From the NCBI GenBank assembly GCA_000434935.1, contig FR882202.1:47397-69361 (forward strand): a DNA stretch of 21,965 bases. Reading direction: 5' to 3'. This stretch comes from Bacteroides sp. CAG:709 (lineage in GTDB: Bacteria; Bacteroidota; Bacteroidia; Bacteroidales; UBA932). Positions within the stretch are counted from its first letter, which is position 1. Each line of letters starts with the position of its first letter. The notes under the pieces are model-generated. The model saw only the letters and a list, made by a program, of their open reading frames with translations. It was not told the DNA's origin and searched no databases. Positions 1-7,646 of the stretch are shown here, in pieces. The translations under genes and the position numbers were made by a program.

Positions 1-1794
1 CGCACGACGCTCAAGATCCTCTGACTGAATGCGTTTGCTCAATCCTACATACTCAGGGGCACGACGTGAAAGCGCGAACTCGGAGAGTTTGAGAGGATTT
101 GAACGGTAGCTTGAAGTCTCACCTGAAGGGATGAGCTCGTCAGTCGTGGTGACAGGGTCATGGATGACAGCTGCGAGTTCGACAAGCATGTTCTCCTCCA
201 TCTGATACATCTTAGGCCAATCCTTGATATTTGGTCCATAGCGGAGTTCCACTGTCGGATCTGCCTTGCCGAATCCGTTGTAGATACGGCTCTTGTAGAT
301 GCGGTCGTCGAATGAATATGGCTTGTGCGTATCTTCGTACTCAACGTCAGTAGCAGCGGTAATTACACCACCGTTGGCTGCGGTAGCCGCAATAGAACGG
401 GCATCCATCAAGCATACAAGTGAAATCTGTCCCTGACCAGGCTTCGAGCCCTCGCGGTTAGGGAAGTTACGTGTGGTATGACGGATGGAAAGGCCATTGT
501 TTGCAGGAACGTCACCGGCTCCGAAGCATGGTCCGCAGAATGCAGGTTTGATTACGACACCGGCCTCAAGCAGCTCTTCTGCAATGTGGTTGCGTGTAGT
601 TGCAAGGTATACCGGAGTAGACTGAGGGTAAGCTGACATTGTGAAATAATCGTTTCCGATCGTCTTGCCCTTCATGATGGAAGCCGCCTCGCTGAGGTTA
701 TCATAAGTACCGCCGGAGCAGCCTGCGATGATAGCCTGGTCAGCGTATGCCTTGCCGTTCTTCACCTTGCTCTCAAGGTCGATGGAAATCTTGTCGCCGA
801 AACGCTTCCTGGCATCTTCCTCAACCTTTTTCAGGATTCCTTCAGGGTCAGCCTGGAGTTCATGGATAGTGTAAGCATTTGAAGGATGGAAAGGAAGGGC
901 AATCATTGACTCCTGCTTGGAGAGGTCAATGCGGATCATCGAATCATAGTATGCGACCTCACCCGGCTGAAGCTCCTTGTAAGCCTCAGGGCGCTCGTGC
1001 ATCTTATAGTATTCCTCGACTTTTTCGTCAGTAATCCAGATGGAGCTGAGACAGGTCGTCTCTGTGGTCATCACGTCGATGCCGTTACGGAAATCGGTAG
1101 GGAGCGATGCGACTCCAGGACCAGCGAATTCGAGGACCTTGTTTTTCACGAAACCGTTCTCGAACACTGCCTTAACTAGTGAAATGGCCACGTCATGAGG
1201 GCCGATACCCTTCTTGGGCGCACCTTCGAGCCAAACGAGGACCACTTCAGGCGCATTGATGTCCCAAGTATTGTTGAGAAGCTGTTTCACAAGCTCTCCA
1301 CCACCTTCACCGACACCCATGCAGCCGAGTGAACCATAACGTGTATGGCTGTCCGATCCGAGAATCATACGGCCGCAGCCTGCAAGAGCCTCGCGGACAT
1401 ACTGGTGAATGACTGCCTGGTTCGCAGGAACATAGATTCCGCCATATTTCTTGGCAGCGGAAAGACCGAAGATATGGTCATCCTCATTGATGGTACCGCC
1501 TACTGCACAAAGTGAGTTGTGGCAGTTGGTCATCGCGTAAGGAATCGGGAACTTTTCAAGTCCGCTCGCACGTGCTGTCTGGATAATTCCGACATAAGTG
1601 ATATCATGCGAAGCCATAGCATCGAATTTGACACGCAACTTCTTGCCTTTGCTTCCATCTTTGTCATGAGCGCGGAGGATTCTGTAGGCGATAGTGTTTT
1701 CGCGGGCCTCGTCGGCAGATGGCATTCCTGCGGCATCATTGACGATTGTCTTGCCGTTTTTCAGGTAAACGCCATGTGGAATCAATTCAACCAT
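1..1794 (-). CDS. Aconitase-family hydratase (3' end missing)
   Basis: This reading frame of 598 codons starts at the ATG at 1794 and runs off the left edge without a stop. It belongs to the aconitase superfamily. A DSHT motif lies near residues 148-151. A GCSGG segment near 358 sits where aconitases carry the first cluster cysteine, and CGPC near 418-421 supplies the other two, so a [4Fe-4S] cluster is expected. An NRNF-like stretch (NFPNREGS) follows. The C-terminal swivel domain is probably the missing part. It most resembles the YbhJ-type 'hydratase' branch rather than canonical AcnA or AcnB, from family recall only. It lies 23 nt after the CitCG fusion, so it is probably the last or a late gene of the citrate lyase operon. 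It may interconvert citrate, cis-aconitate and isocitrate, or a related hydroxy acid; the substrate is inferred. Confidence 0.85.
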   Translation of the reverse strand, partial: MVELIPHGVYLKNGKTIVNDAAGMPSADEARENTIAYRILRAHDKDGSKGKKLRVKFDAMASHDITYVGIIQTARASGLEKFPIPYAMTNCHNSLCAVGGTINEDDHIFGLSAAKKYGGIYVPANQAVIHQYVREALAGCGRMILGSDSHTRYGSLGCMGVGEGGGELVKQLLNNTWDINAPEVVLVWLEGAPKKGIGPHDVAISLVKAVFENGFVKNKVLEFAGPGVASLPTDFRNGIDVMTTETTCLSSIWITDEKVEEYYKMHERPEAYKELQPGEVAYYDSMIRIDLSKQESMIALPFHPSNAYTIHELQADPEGILKKVEEDARKRFGDKISIDLESKVKNGKAYADQAIIAGCSGGTYDNLSEAASIMKGKTIGNDYFTMSAYPQSTPVYLATTRNHIAEELLEAGVVIKPAFCGPCFGAGDVPANNGLSIRHTTRNFPNREGSKPGQGQISLVCLMDARSIAATAANGGVITAATDVEYEDTHKPYSFDDRIYKSRIYNGFGKADPTVELRYGPNIKDWPKMYQMEENMLVELAAVIHDPVTTTDELIPSGETSSYRSNPLKLSEFALSRRAPEYVGLSKRIQSEDLERRA

Positions 1795-1817
1795 AAAAAG
1801 AAAATTTAGTATTAGTA

Positions 1818-3581
1818 TTAGTTGTTTATAATTGCATGATCAATAAATATCGTCAGGGACAACATGTCGGCACTTCCGCCCGGCGAGATGTTTTCCCTGA
1901 TGAAATCTGCATTCATTGACGACAATCCTCCGATACTGAAATTCCCGAGAAGTCCGGCGGCCTCGGATTTCGCGTAAGCGAGCCCCTCCGCTCCCCTTCT
2001 GTGAAGGACATTGGTATCGTCAAGAGACGTCATTATATACAGCAAAGTCTTGTGGCAGCGGTATTGGTCGCCTGCCAAAGACCTGAAGTATGGCAACCAG
2101 GCGGAGAAGAGTTCAGGATATGCCATACGGGCATTTTCCAATGCTCCCCCGACCTTGAAATTTCTTTTGGCTTCAGCCCCGTGCGTACTTCCGGCTGAAG
2201 GTATTCCTGATGCAATGCGCGAAATCAGTTCCCTGAACGGCGCGGCAGCTACCTGACCTTCATTGCACGCCAGAAAGGAGGCTGCCGCAACTGCCAAGCC
2301 CATGCAGAAAAGCGCGCCCCGATGCGTATTGACACCGCCCGTAGCTTCCAGCATCGCTTCTTCCGCCTCAATGCCCGCCGCCTTGATTTCTGCAGCATCA
2401 ATGTCTTTCGCGGACCTCACCGCAATTCTCGTCAGATAAGGCCTTAGCGCTGAAATACTTGCAGACATCAGCGCATAATCCATGTCCTTGTGCGCCCCAT
2501 TGTCAAGCTTGTCCACAAGACCAGGCTTGGGTGTCGTCTCCAACTCCATCCTCAATGCCCTTTCCGCCAAATCCGCTATCATATATGGTACGGTGGAAAC
2601 CGGCACGAGTCTGATTGCAGACTTCAAGTCACCTCTGTCCAAGGCATTTCTGAGAGAGGTGGCGCTTACAGGTTTGCCGGACTGCTCAAGACGCGGAATC
2701 TCGACAAACGATATAGGATTGCGTGAAGCCGGGAGAATTTCCGACATCATCTTGTTATAGCAACGTGTCAGGTCATCCTCAGGCTCACTGCCCGCAAAAC
2801 GCACCGTAACTCCCAATGGCTGAGCTATATGTTTGACGAACAAGTCCAGATCCAGTTCAATGTGGGCCGGCGTGGATTCGTCGAGCTGCTTCAGGAAATA
2901 TGTCGGGAAAGTGGCTGCCGAAACGGCATAATCGCTGCCTTCGCAGACGATAACATTCTCCAGTCCGGCGCATCCGGCCTCTATCATTGCCTTCCTTTCG
3001 GAATATGGGAAACGTGACCTGTCCTCTTTTACGACGATTACGTAAAGATTGTCGACCTGCGATGCCGCCTGTCCGATAAGATAGCGATGTCCCTCGGTAA
3101 ACGGATTGGCATTCATTACGACTGCGCCGTTTCTGCCCGGTCTGGACAATGATTTCAGATATTTCCTGTACTCCGGCAGGCCTCCCCTTCCGTTTTCCAT
3201 CAGCACTGCCTTCCCTGAAGAAGCCAGGAGATTGAAGCCGAGGCTTCTGAAAATATCTTCATTGGAAGGTTTGGTAAACGCCTTTACGGATTCGTGTCCT
3301 TCCTCATGTGCAATGGAAATGAGTCTGGACACCAGAATATTCATGAGATTCTCTCCACGTGCGGCTTCCGATACCGCGACACATTTGATGACATTGCCGT
3401 CCAGACCGCCGCCTGCAATGATTTCGTCACCGTCCTCATCCCGTGAGATGATCACATAGCGGTCCAGTGCGGCGAATCGCAATCCGTTGGACGAGAGGAA
3501 GTTCTCAATCCGTTTACGGACCGAATTCAATGACAGCGGTGCCTCACTTATGTAGTGACGGTTATCGCACATAGGCCTCAA
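1818..3581 (-). CDS. CitC-CitG fusion: citrate lyase ligase plus triphosphoribosyl-dephospho-CoA synthase
   Basis: This 587-residue protein joins two citrate lyase maturation enzymes. Residues about 20-130 look like the GNAT-type N-terminal domain of CitC. A nucleotidyltransferase core follows, with NPFTEGHRYLI near 158-168 (the T/H-x-G-H type motif) and SATSLRNAL near 306. CitC acetylates the thiol of the lyase prosthetic group using acetate and ATP. From about residue 330 to the end the sequence is CitG-like: TTPKPGLVDK, then THRGALF, and near the C-terminus SPGGSADMLSLT. CitG makes the prosthetic-group precursor from dephospho-CoA and ATP. At 587 residues it is shorter than typical separate CitC plus CitG. 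Its start overlaps the end of citX by 20 nt, which suggests translational coupling; a second ATG three codons downstream would also serve. No frameshift or stop separates the halves. Confidence 0.9.
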   Translation of the reverse strand: MRPMCDNRHYISEAPLSLNSVRKRIENFLSSNGLRFAALDRYVIISRDEDGDEIIAGGGLDGNVIKCVAVSEAARGENLMNILVSRLISIAHEEGHESVKAFTKPSNEDIFRSLGFNLLASSGKAVLMENGRGGLPEYRKYLKSLSRPGRNGAVVMNANPFTEGHRYLIGQAASQVDNLYVIVVKEDRSRFPYSERKAMIEAGCAGLENVIVCEGSDYAVSAATFPTYFLKQLDESTPAHIELDLDLFVKHIAQPLGVTVRFAGSEPEDDLTRCYNKMMSEILPASRNPISFVEIPRLEQSGKPVSATSLRNALDRGDLKSAIRLVPVSTVPYMIADLAERALRMELETTPKPGLVDKLDNGAHKDMDYALMSASISALRPYLTRIAVRSAKDIDAAEIKAAGIEAEEAMLEATGGVNTHRGALFCMGLAVAAASFLACNEGQVAAAPFRELISRIASGIPSAGSTHGAEAKRNFKVGGALENARMAYPELFSAWLPYFRSLAGDQYRCHKTLLYIMTSLDDTNVLHRRGAEGLAYAKSEAAGLLGNFSIGGLSSMNADFIRENISPGGSADMLSLTIFIDHAIINN

Positions 3582-4065
3582 TCATTTCATCAATTCTTGC
3601 CGACAATTCACTCAAAGTATGAGTACGGTTACGCATGCAATAGCGGGCTTCATTGTCACATATCAGACACTTCCTCGGATTCAGTCCTATCGTTTCCCTG
3701 GATATCGGGACACCATCGGCATCGATCACATCCAAGTCGAATAGTCGTCCGAGAGGGTGGGTGTCTTCAATACTGCATGCCTTCCGTTTGGCTTCCCCGC
3801 GGGAGAGCGTGGTTTCAAGGTAAGCCTCATAGCCGGTCTGCCGGTCCCGGACCTCAAGTTTCAGCATCGAATCTCCGAAAGCGGAAACCAATGCGGTAAG
3901 CGCAGCCTGGGCGACTATAAGGGATTGCAGATTACGCTTGACCTTGCCCGGCATTATGACAGTAAGGCAAACCAAGGTCTTTCCAGGGTAACTCTTCAAA
4001 AGTTCCTTCTGGAAAGACGCCCGTTCCTCACGACTTGCCAACAATTGATCAAGCGTAATCTCCAT
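3562..4065 (-). CDS. citX: CitX, citrate lyase holo-ACP synthase
   Basis: This 167-residue protein matches apo-citrate lyase phosphoribosyl-dephospho-CoA transferase. The enzyme moves the 2'-(5''-triphosphoribosyl)-3'-dephospho-CoA group onto a serine of the acyl carrier subunit CitD. Diagnostic segments are MPGKVKRN near residue 38, GRLFDLDVID near 105, SRETIGLNPRKCLICDN near 120 and ARYCMRNRTH near 139, all typical of CitX. The length is close to that of the free-standing family. The ATG at 4065 follows the citF stop by 13 nt. The 3' end overlaps the start of the CitCG gene. CitX and CitG are fused in some bacteria; here CitX is separate and CitG is joined to CitC instead. Confidence 0.93.
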   Translation of the reverse strand: MEITLDQLLASREERASFQKELLKSYPGKTLVCLTVIMPGKVKRNLQSLIVAQAALTALVSAFGDSMLKLEVRDRQTGYEAYLETTLSRGEAKRKACSIEDTHPLGRLFDLDVIDADGVPISRETIGLNPRKCLICDNEARYCMRNRTHTLSELSARIDEMIEAYVR

Positions 4066-4078
4066 AAATATAAGAGTC

Positions 4079-5614
4079 TTAGTCTTCGATATTCATTATG
4101 ACATCCATGACAGATCCGTCACGGTTCATTACGACACCTACCACCTTGTCTCCGAACGGAAGCGGATCAGGGACTCCGATGCTCTTGAGAGCCAGGTCCT
4201 TGAGGTCGTGAATATCCACAATCTTCAATCCCGCTGCCTTCAGGCGTTCTGCAATTTCCGGACGACGAGGGTTGACTGCGATTCCATACTCTGTTACGAC
4301 CACATCTATGGTAGAGCCAGGAGTGATGAGAGTGGTGACCTCGTCCACGACGCAAGGGATGCGTCCGCGCATCAACGGACATACGATGATGGAGAGGGCT
4401 GAATCGGCTGCCGTGTCAGGATGTCCGCCGATGGCGCCTCTGATGACGCCGTCACTGCCGACAAGTACATTGACATTGAAATTGACGTCCACCTCAAGAG
4501 CGGAGAGAATCACGATATCAAGATAGTGCACTGCTGAACCCGGTTCGTCGGCGCTGGCATATTCATTGGCAGAGACACCCTTGTGGAACGGGTCATTCTT
4601 GATGGATTCGGCTGCGACCTTGTCGAACGACTGCACGTCGATCAGGCGGCCGATGAGACCTTCCTCGTGCATCTTCACCATGTGGGCGGTAATTCCGCCG
4701 AGGGCGAAGCTTGCATGGATTCCACGTTTGAGCATTTCCTCGCGGATATACTTGACGACTGCGAGAGACGCACCGCCAGAACCGGTCTGGAGGGAGAATC
4801 CTTCCTTGAAATAACCGCTGTTGATAATCACTTTCGCCGCATTCATGGCGAGCAGGATGTCACGAGGGTTCTTGGTATCACGGATGGCGCCTGAAGAAAT
4901 CTTCGATGAATCACCTACTGAATCCACGAGGACAACGTAATTCACATCATGCTCGGAGATGGAGTTAGGGGTATTCGGATAATCTACGAGGTCGTCGGTA
5001 ATTATCACTACTTTATCAGCATGCTGGGCGTCAGGCTTGGCATAACCCAGTGAGCCACAGATAGATTTGGCATTAGGGGAACGGGAGTAACCGCTGGCAT
5101 TGCCGGCCGGGTCGCAGGCAGACGCTGCAAGAAACGCCACGTCGATATGCAGGTCATCATTGGCAATATCGCTGCCTCGGCCGCCATGGCTGCGGAAGAT
5201 TACAGGCTCCTTCATGAGACCGTGGGAAATTTCTTTCGCAAGCTCTCCGCGAAGTCCCGATGTAGAAATCTTCGTAATCACACCGTTCTTGATGTGTTCA
5301 ATGAGCGGGGCGTGGACATCCGAAAGGCTGGATGCGGCAAGGTGAAGATTCTTGAATCCCATCTCCGCAAGTCTGCCGACAACCATATTCACGACCTTGT
5401 CTCCGCTTCTGAAATGGTGGTGGAAAGAAATCGTCATTCCGTCCTTAAGGCCGCTGAGCCTGATGGCGTCGTCCAATGTAACCACCTTGGATTTGACCTT
5501 CTGGAGGTCTTTGCGGAATGTAGTGTTCTTCGGAGTCTCCCCTGAATACACTTTCTTACCCATCAATGCAGCTTCCTTGTTGATAAGCGCTGCTCTTTCT
5601 TTTATGTTACTCAT
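4079..5614 (-). CDS. citF: CitF, citrate lyase alpha subunit (citrate CoA-transferase)
   Basis: This 511-residue protein is the CoA-transferase subunit of citrate lyase. It swaps acetyl on the acyl carrier protein for citrate, giving citryl-ACP and acetate. The start reads ERAALINKEAALMGKKVYSG, followed by TISFHHHFRSGDKVVNMV near residue 60, a segment strongly typical of CitF. TVVSTEYGIA-like residues appear near 435 (DVVVTEYGIAVNPRRPEI), as in CoA-transferases. The length agrees with known CitF proteins. Its ATG overlaps the last 8 nt of citE, a classic coupled junction inside the citDEF set. The protein is expected to act in the cytoplasm in a complex with CitD and CitE. Confidence 0.96.
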   Translation of the reverse strand: MSNIKERAALINKEAALMGKKVYSGETPKNTTFRKDLQKVKSKVVTLDDAIRLSGLKDGMTISFHHHFRSGDKVVNMVVGRLAEMGFKNLHLAASSLSDVHAPLIEHIKNGVITKISTSGLRGELAKEISHGLMKEPVIFRSHGGRGSDIANDDLHIDVAFLAASACDPAGNASGYSRSPNAKSICGSLGYAKPDAQHADKVVIITDDLVDYPNTPNSISEHDVNYVVLVDSVGDSSKISSGAIRDTKNPRDILLAMNAAKVIINSGYFKEGFSLQTGSGGASLAVVKYIREEMLKRGIHASFALGGITAHMVKMHEEGLIGRLIDVQSFDKVAAESIKNDPFHKGVSANEYASADEPGSAVHYLDIVILSALEVDVNFNVNVLVGSDGVIRGAIGGHPDTAADSALSIIVCPLMRGRIPCVVDEVTTLITPGSTIDVVVTEYGIAVNPRRPEIAERLKAAGLKIVDIHDLKDLALKSIGVPDPLPFGDKVVGVVMNRDGSVMDVIMNIED

Positions 5615-6500
5615 AAACTTCCTCCTTTGTTAAAATGCCTGAAGCAATGGCAAGGTCGATGGTGCGCTGCGCCCTGATCAAGACCGGACGGTCAACCATC
5701 TTACCGTTTACCGCAATCACGCCGGAACCGCGTTTCTCGGCTTCCTTGATGGCGGCAATGATCTTCTTCGCCTTTTCAATTTCTTTTTCGGTCGGTGCAA
5801 ATACCTCGTTTACGATATGAATCTGACGAGGATTGATGATGGATTTGCCGTCGAATCCGAGTGTCTTGATGAGTTCGACCTCCTTGCGGAAGGTTTCCAT
5901 GTCATCAAGGTTTGAATATACGGTATCCAGCGCATCAATGCCGGCAGCTCTTGCCGCCACCACGATGGTCTCACGGGCGTAAAGGAGTTCGGCTCCGCCC
6001 GGAGTACGCTGTGTCTTGAGATTGGCGCAATAGTCCTCGGCACCAAGTGCGATACCCATCATTCTCTTGGAAGCTTTGGCAATCGCAAATGCGTTGCAGA
6101 TACCCTCGGCGCTTTCGATAGCCGCCATCATACGGGTCCTGCCGAGACATCCCAATTCTTTTTCCACTTTCTCTATCTCAGCCTCAAGTTCGCGGACCTC
6201 ATCGGCCGTCTCGGTCTTGGGCATACGGATTACATGGACTCCGGCCTTCACGACAGCCTCGACATCCTTGCGTCCGTAAGGAGTGCTGAGTGGATTGATA
6301 CGGACAACCATTTCCGTGTCGCCGAAATCAATTGACTTCAATGCATTGTAGACAAGCAGACGGGCTGCGTCTTTTTCTGCCATGGTAACAGAATCCTCCA
6401 GGTCGAGCATAATCGAGTCCGGCCCGTAAATAAAGGCATCCTGCATCATTCCGGGGTTGTTTCCCGGAACGAACATCATTGTTCTTCTCAATCTTTCCAT
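5607..6500 (-). CDS. citE: CitE, citrate lyase beta subunit (citryl-ACP lyase)
   Basis: This 297-residue protein belongs to the HpcH/HpaI-CitE aldolase-lyase family. It cleaves citryl-ACP into oxaloacetate and acetyl-ACP. The N-terminus RRTMMFVPGNNPGM and the segment IMLDLEDSV near residue 31 are hallmarks of CitE. VVRINP near 65, AAIESAEG near 126 and GAEDY near 152 hold the arginine, glutamate and aspartate that bind substrate and Mg2+ in the family. The protein is full length. It lies 15 nt after citD and overlaps citF by 8 nt. CitE-like proteins also occur outside citrate metabolism, but the flanking citD and citF make the assignment firm. Confidence 0.96.
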   Translation of the reverse strand: MERLRRTMMFVPGNNPGMMQDAFIYGPDSIMLDLEDSVTMAEKDAARLLVYNALKSIDFGDTEMVVRINPLSTPYGRKDVEAVVKAGVHVIRMPKTETADEVRELEAEIEKVEKELGCLGRTRMMAAIESAEGICNAFAIAKASKRMMGIALGAEDYCANLKTQRTPGGAELLYARETIVVAARAAGIDALDTVYSNLDDMETFRKEVELIKTLGFDGKSIINPRQIHIVNEVFAPTEKEIEKAKKIIAAIKEAEKRGSGVIAVNGKMVDRPVLIRAQRTIDLAIASGILTKEEVYE

Positions 6501-6515
6501 AATCGTAAAGGATTA

Positions 6516-6794
6516 CTAAGCCCAAACATCTTTACCTGTAGCGCGCACGGCTGCCGCTGTCACCCTCGCACGGATCGTGCAATCGCGGGCACCCTTGTCC
6601 ACCGCCTTGACATCAGCATCCTCAAGACCGAAACCGGTAAGGGTCTCCTCAATGACCTTACGTATCTGACGGCCGAACTGTGCGGCCACAGTGCTGTCAA
6701 GGTCAATGTGCAAACCTTTCGTTTCCGCCGGGGCTATCTGGATCATTATGTCTCCTGACTCCAGTGTTCCGGCTACAGCATTTTTAACTTCCAT
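6516..6794 (-). CDS. citD: CitD, citrate lyase acyl carrier protein (gamma subunit)
   Basis: This small protein (92 residues from the chosen start) is the acyl carrier of citrate lyase. AVAGTLESGDIMIQIAP at the N-terminus matches the family closely. The serine in LESGD, residue 13 here, is the site where CitX attaches the phosphoribosyl-dephospho-CoA arm. VDKGARDCTIRARVTAAAVRA closes the fold. I chose the ATG at 6794 because known CitD proteins begin only a few residues before the AGTLES motif. An in-frame ATG at 6818 would add eight residues and cannot be excluded. It is the first gene of the operon: 218 nt of AT-rich non-coding DNA separates it from lolA. Confidence 0.92.
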   Translation of the reverse strand: MEVKNAVAGTLESGDIMIQIAPAETKGLHIDLDSTVAAQFGRQIRKVIEETLTGFGLEDADVKAVDKGARDCTIRARVTAAAVRATGKDVWA

Positions 6795-6824
6795 AGCAAA
6801 ATGTGTAATACAAGTCATTAGTTC

Positions 6825-6838
6825 CCTGATTTCTCAGG
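6825..6838 (-). other. Small hairpin with GAAA loop in the citD leader
   Basis: Read on the minus strand, CCTGA-GAAA-TCAGG forms a 5-bp stem closed by a GNRA-type tetraloop. It sits about 30 nt before the citD ATG at 6794 and 6 nt before the alternative ATG at 6818. No T-run follows, so it is not an obvious terminator. It could stabilise the leader or affect ribosome access. The pairing is visible; the role is guessed. Confidence 0.3.
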
Positions 6839-6849
6839 ATTTTATTAAT

Positions 6850-6876
6850 AATTATGTGTCAATCTCAAACACAATT
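6850..6876. promoter_or_regulatory. Inverted repeat upstream of citD, possible operator
   Basis: TGTGT at 6855-6859 and ACACA at 6869-6873 form an inverted repeat with a 9-nt spacer. Flanking AATTA on the left and ATT on the right partly extend it. It lies about 55 nt upstream of the citD start and downstream of the possible -7 element. The size and symmetry suit a dimeric regulator, but AT-rich DNA makes short repeats likely by chance. Confidence 0.25.
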
Positions 6877-6959
6877 CACCTAACGAGGCTACAATTTATA
6901 ATATTTTTGTAAATATAACAAAAAAACTATAACTTTTTGTAATTGATTCAATATTTCGC

Positions 6960-6967
6960 CAAATTTA
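6960..6967 (-). promoter_or_regulatory. Possible -7 element for the citrate lyase operon
   Basis: On the minus strand this reads TAAATTTG, a match to the Bacteroidota -7 consensus TAnnTTTG. No TTG lies 19-21 nt upstream, so only half of the promoter is visible. Transcription starting about 7 nt downstream would leave a leader of roughly 150 nt before citD. This is a tentative call within the only sizeable gap ahead of the operon. Confidence 0.3.
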
Positions 6968-7012
6968 GAAACACTTTCCCGATTAAAAAAATTATAAAAG
7001 GAAAAATGGAGT

Positions 7013-7636
7013 TCATCTGAGATCTGTCACTACCCAGGAAGAATCAGATTTCTTCTCGGCGAAACGGAAATCCGAGATGGGCTTCAAAGAGGAAAAGGTC
7101 ATGGACGGTATGGCAAATTCCGTTACCAGGCCGTCGTTGGCTTTTATGGAGGCCTTGAAAATGAGAGGAATATCAGCCGTGGTGAACCACACTGTCAGCG
7201 ACGAAATGCCGAGTTTGTCTGTAAGCGGCACCAGTTCCACCTTGTCCAAAGACTTGCCTGATTCGGTGACACGGACAGATGTGCCGACTTTGAAATGCTT
7301 GTCCAACTCGCTGATTATCAATGCAGGATCCATGGAAACAGCCATGCCGGAACCGTCATCTACAGATTCAATGACAAGTTCCCGGGAATCCTCATCGGCG
7401 GTCCATCGGGTCACACCGTCGCAGTAAATTTCAATGTTGCCGAACGAGGTCACGAAAGCATTGCCCTGGACGGTCACTTCACCGATGCCTTTCACGGGGA
7501 CTTGCGACTTGGTCACGAACGAATACGGGAACTTCACGCATTTGCCGGAAACGGCCGCGGAGAATCGCTGCACCGCCGTCTGCGCAGAAACATTGAAAGC
7601 GACAGCAAGGGCCGCCATTGCCATGAGAAACCTCAT
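7013..7636 (-). CDS. lolA: LolA-like outer-membrane lipoprotein carrier
   Basis: This 207-residue protein starts with a signal peptide (hydrophobic residues 2-17, likely cleavage after VSA at residue 18), so the mature protein is periplasmic. The body looks like the LolA/LolB beta-barrel: GEVTVQGNAFVTSFGNIEIYCDGVTRW near residues 52-78 resembles the GxxxxxgdkyrmeigdqevwsDGktvW pattern of LolA relatives in Bacteroidota. LolA carries lipoproteins from the inner membrane to the outer membrane. It starts 10 nt after ftsK ends; an ftsK-lolA pair is a common Bacteroidota arrangement and supports the call. Sequence conservation is modest, so the symbol is given with caution. No clear terminator is visible after the stop. 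Confidence 0.75.
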   Translation of the reverse strand: MRFLMAMAALAVAFNVSAQTAVQRFSAAVSGKCVKFPYSFVTKSQVPVKGIGEVTVQGNAFVTSFGNIEIYCDGVTRWTADEDSRELVIESVDDGSGMAVSMDPALIISELDKHFKVGTSVRVTESGKSLDKVELVPLTDKLGISSLTVWFTTADIPLIFKASIKANDGLVTEFAIPSMTFSSLKPISDFRFAEKKSDSSWVVTDLR

Positions 7637-7646
7637 AATATAACCG

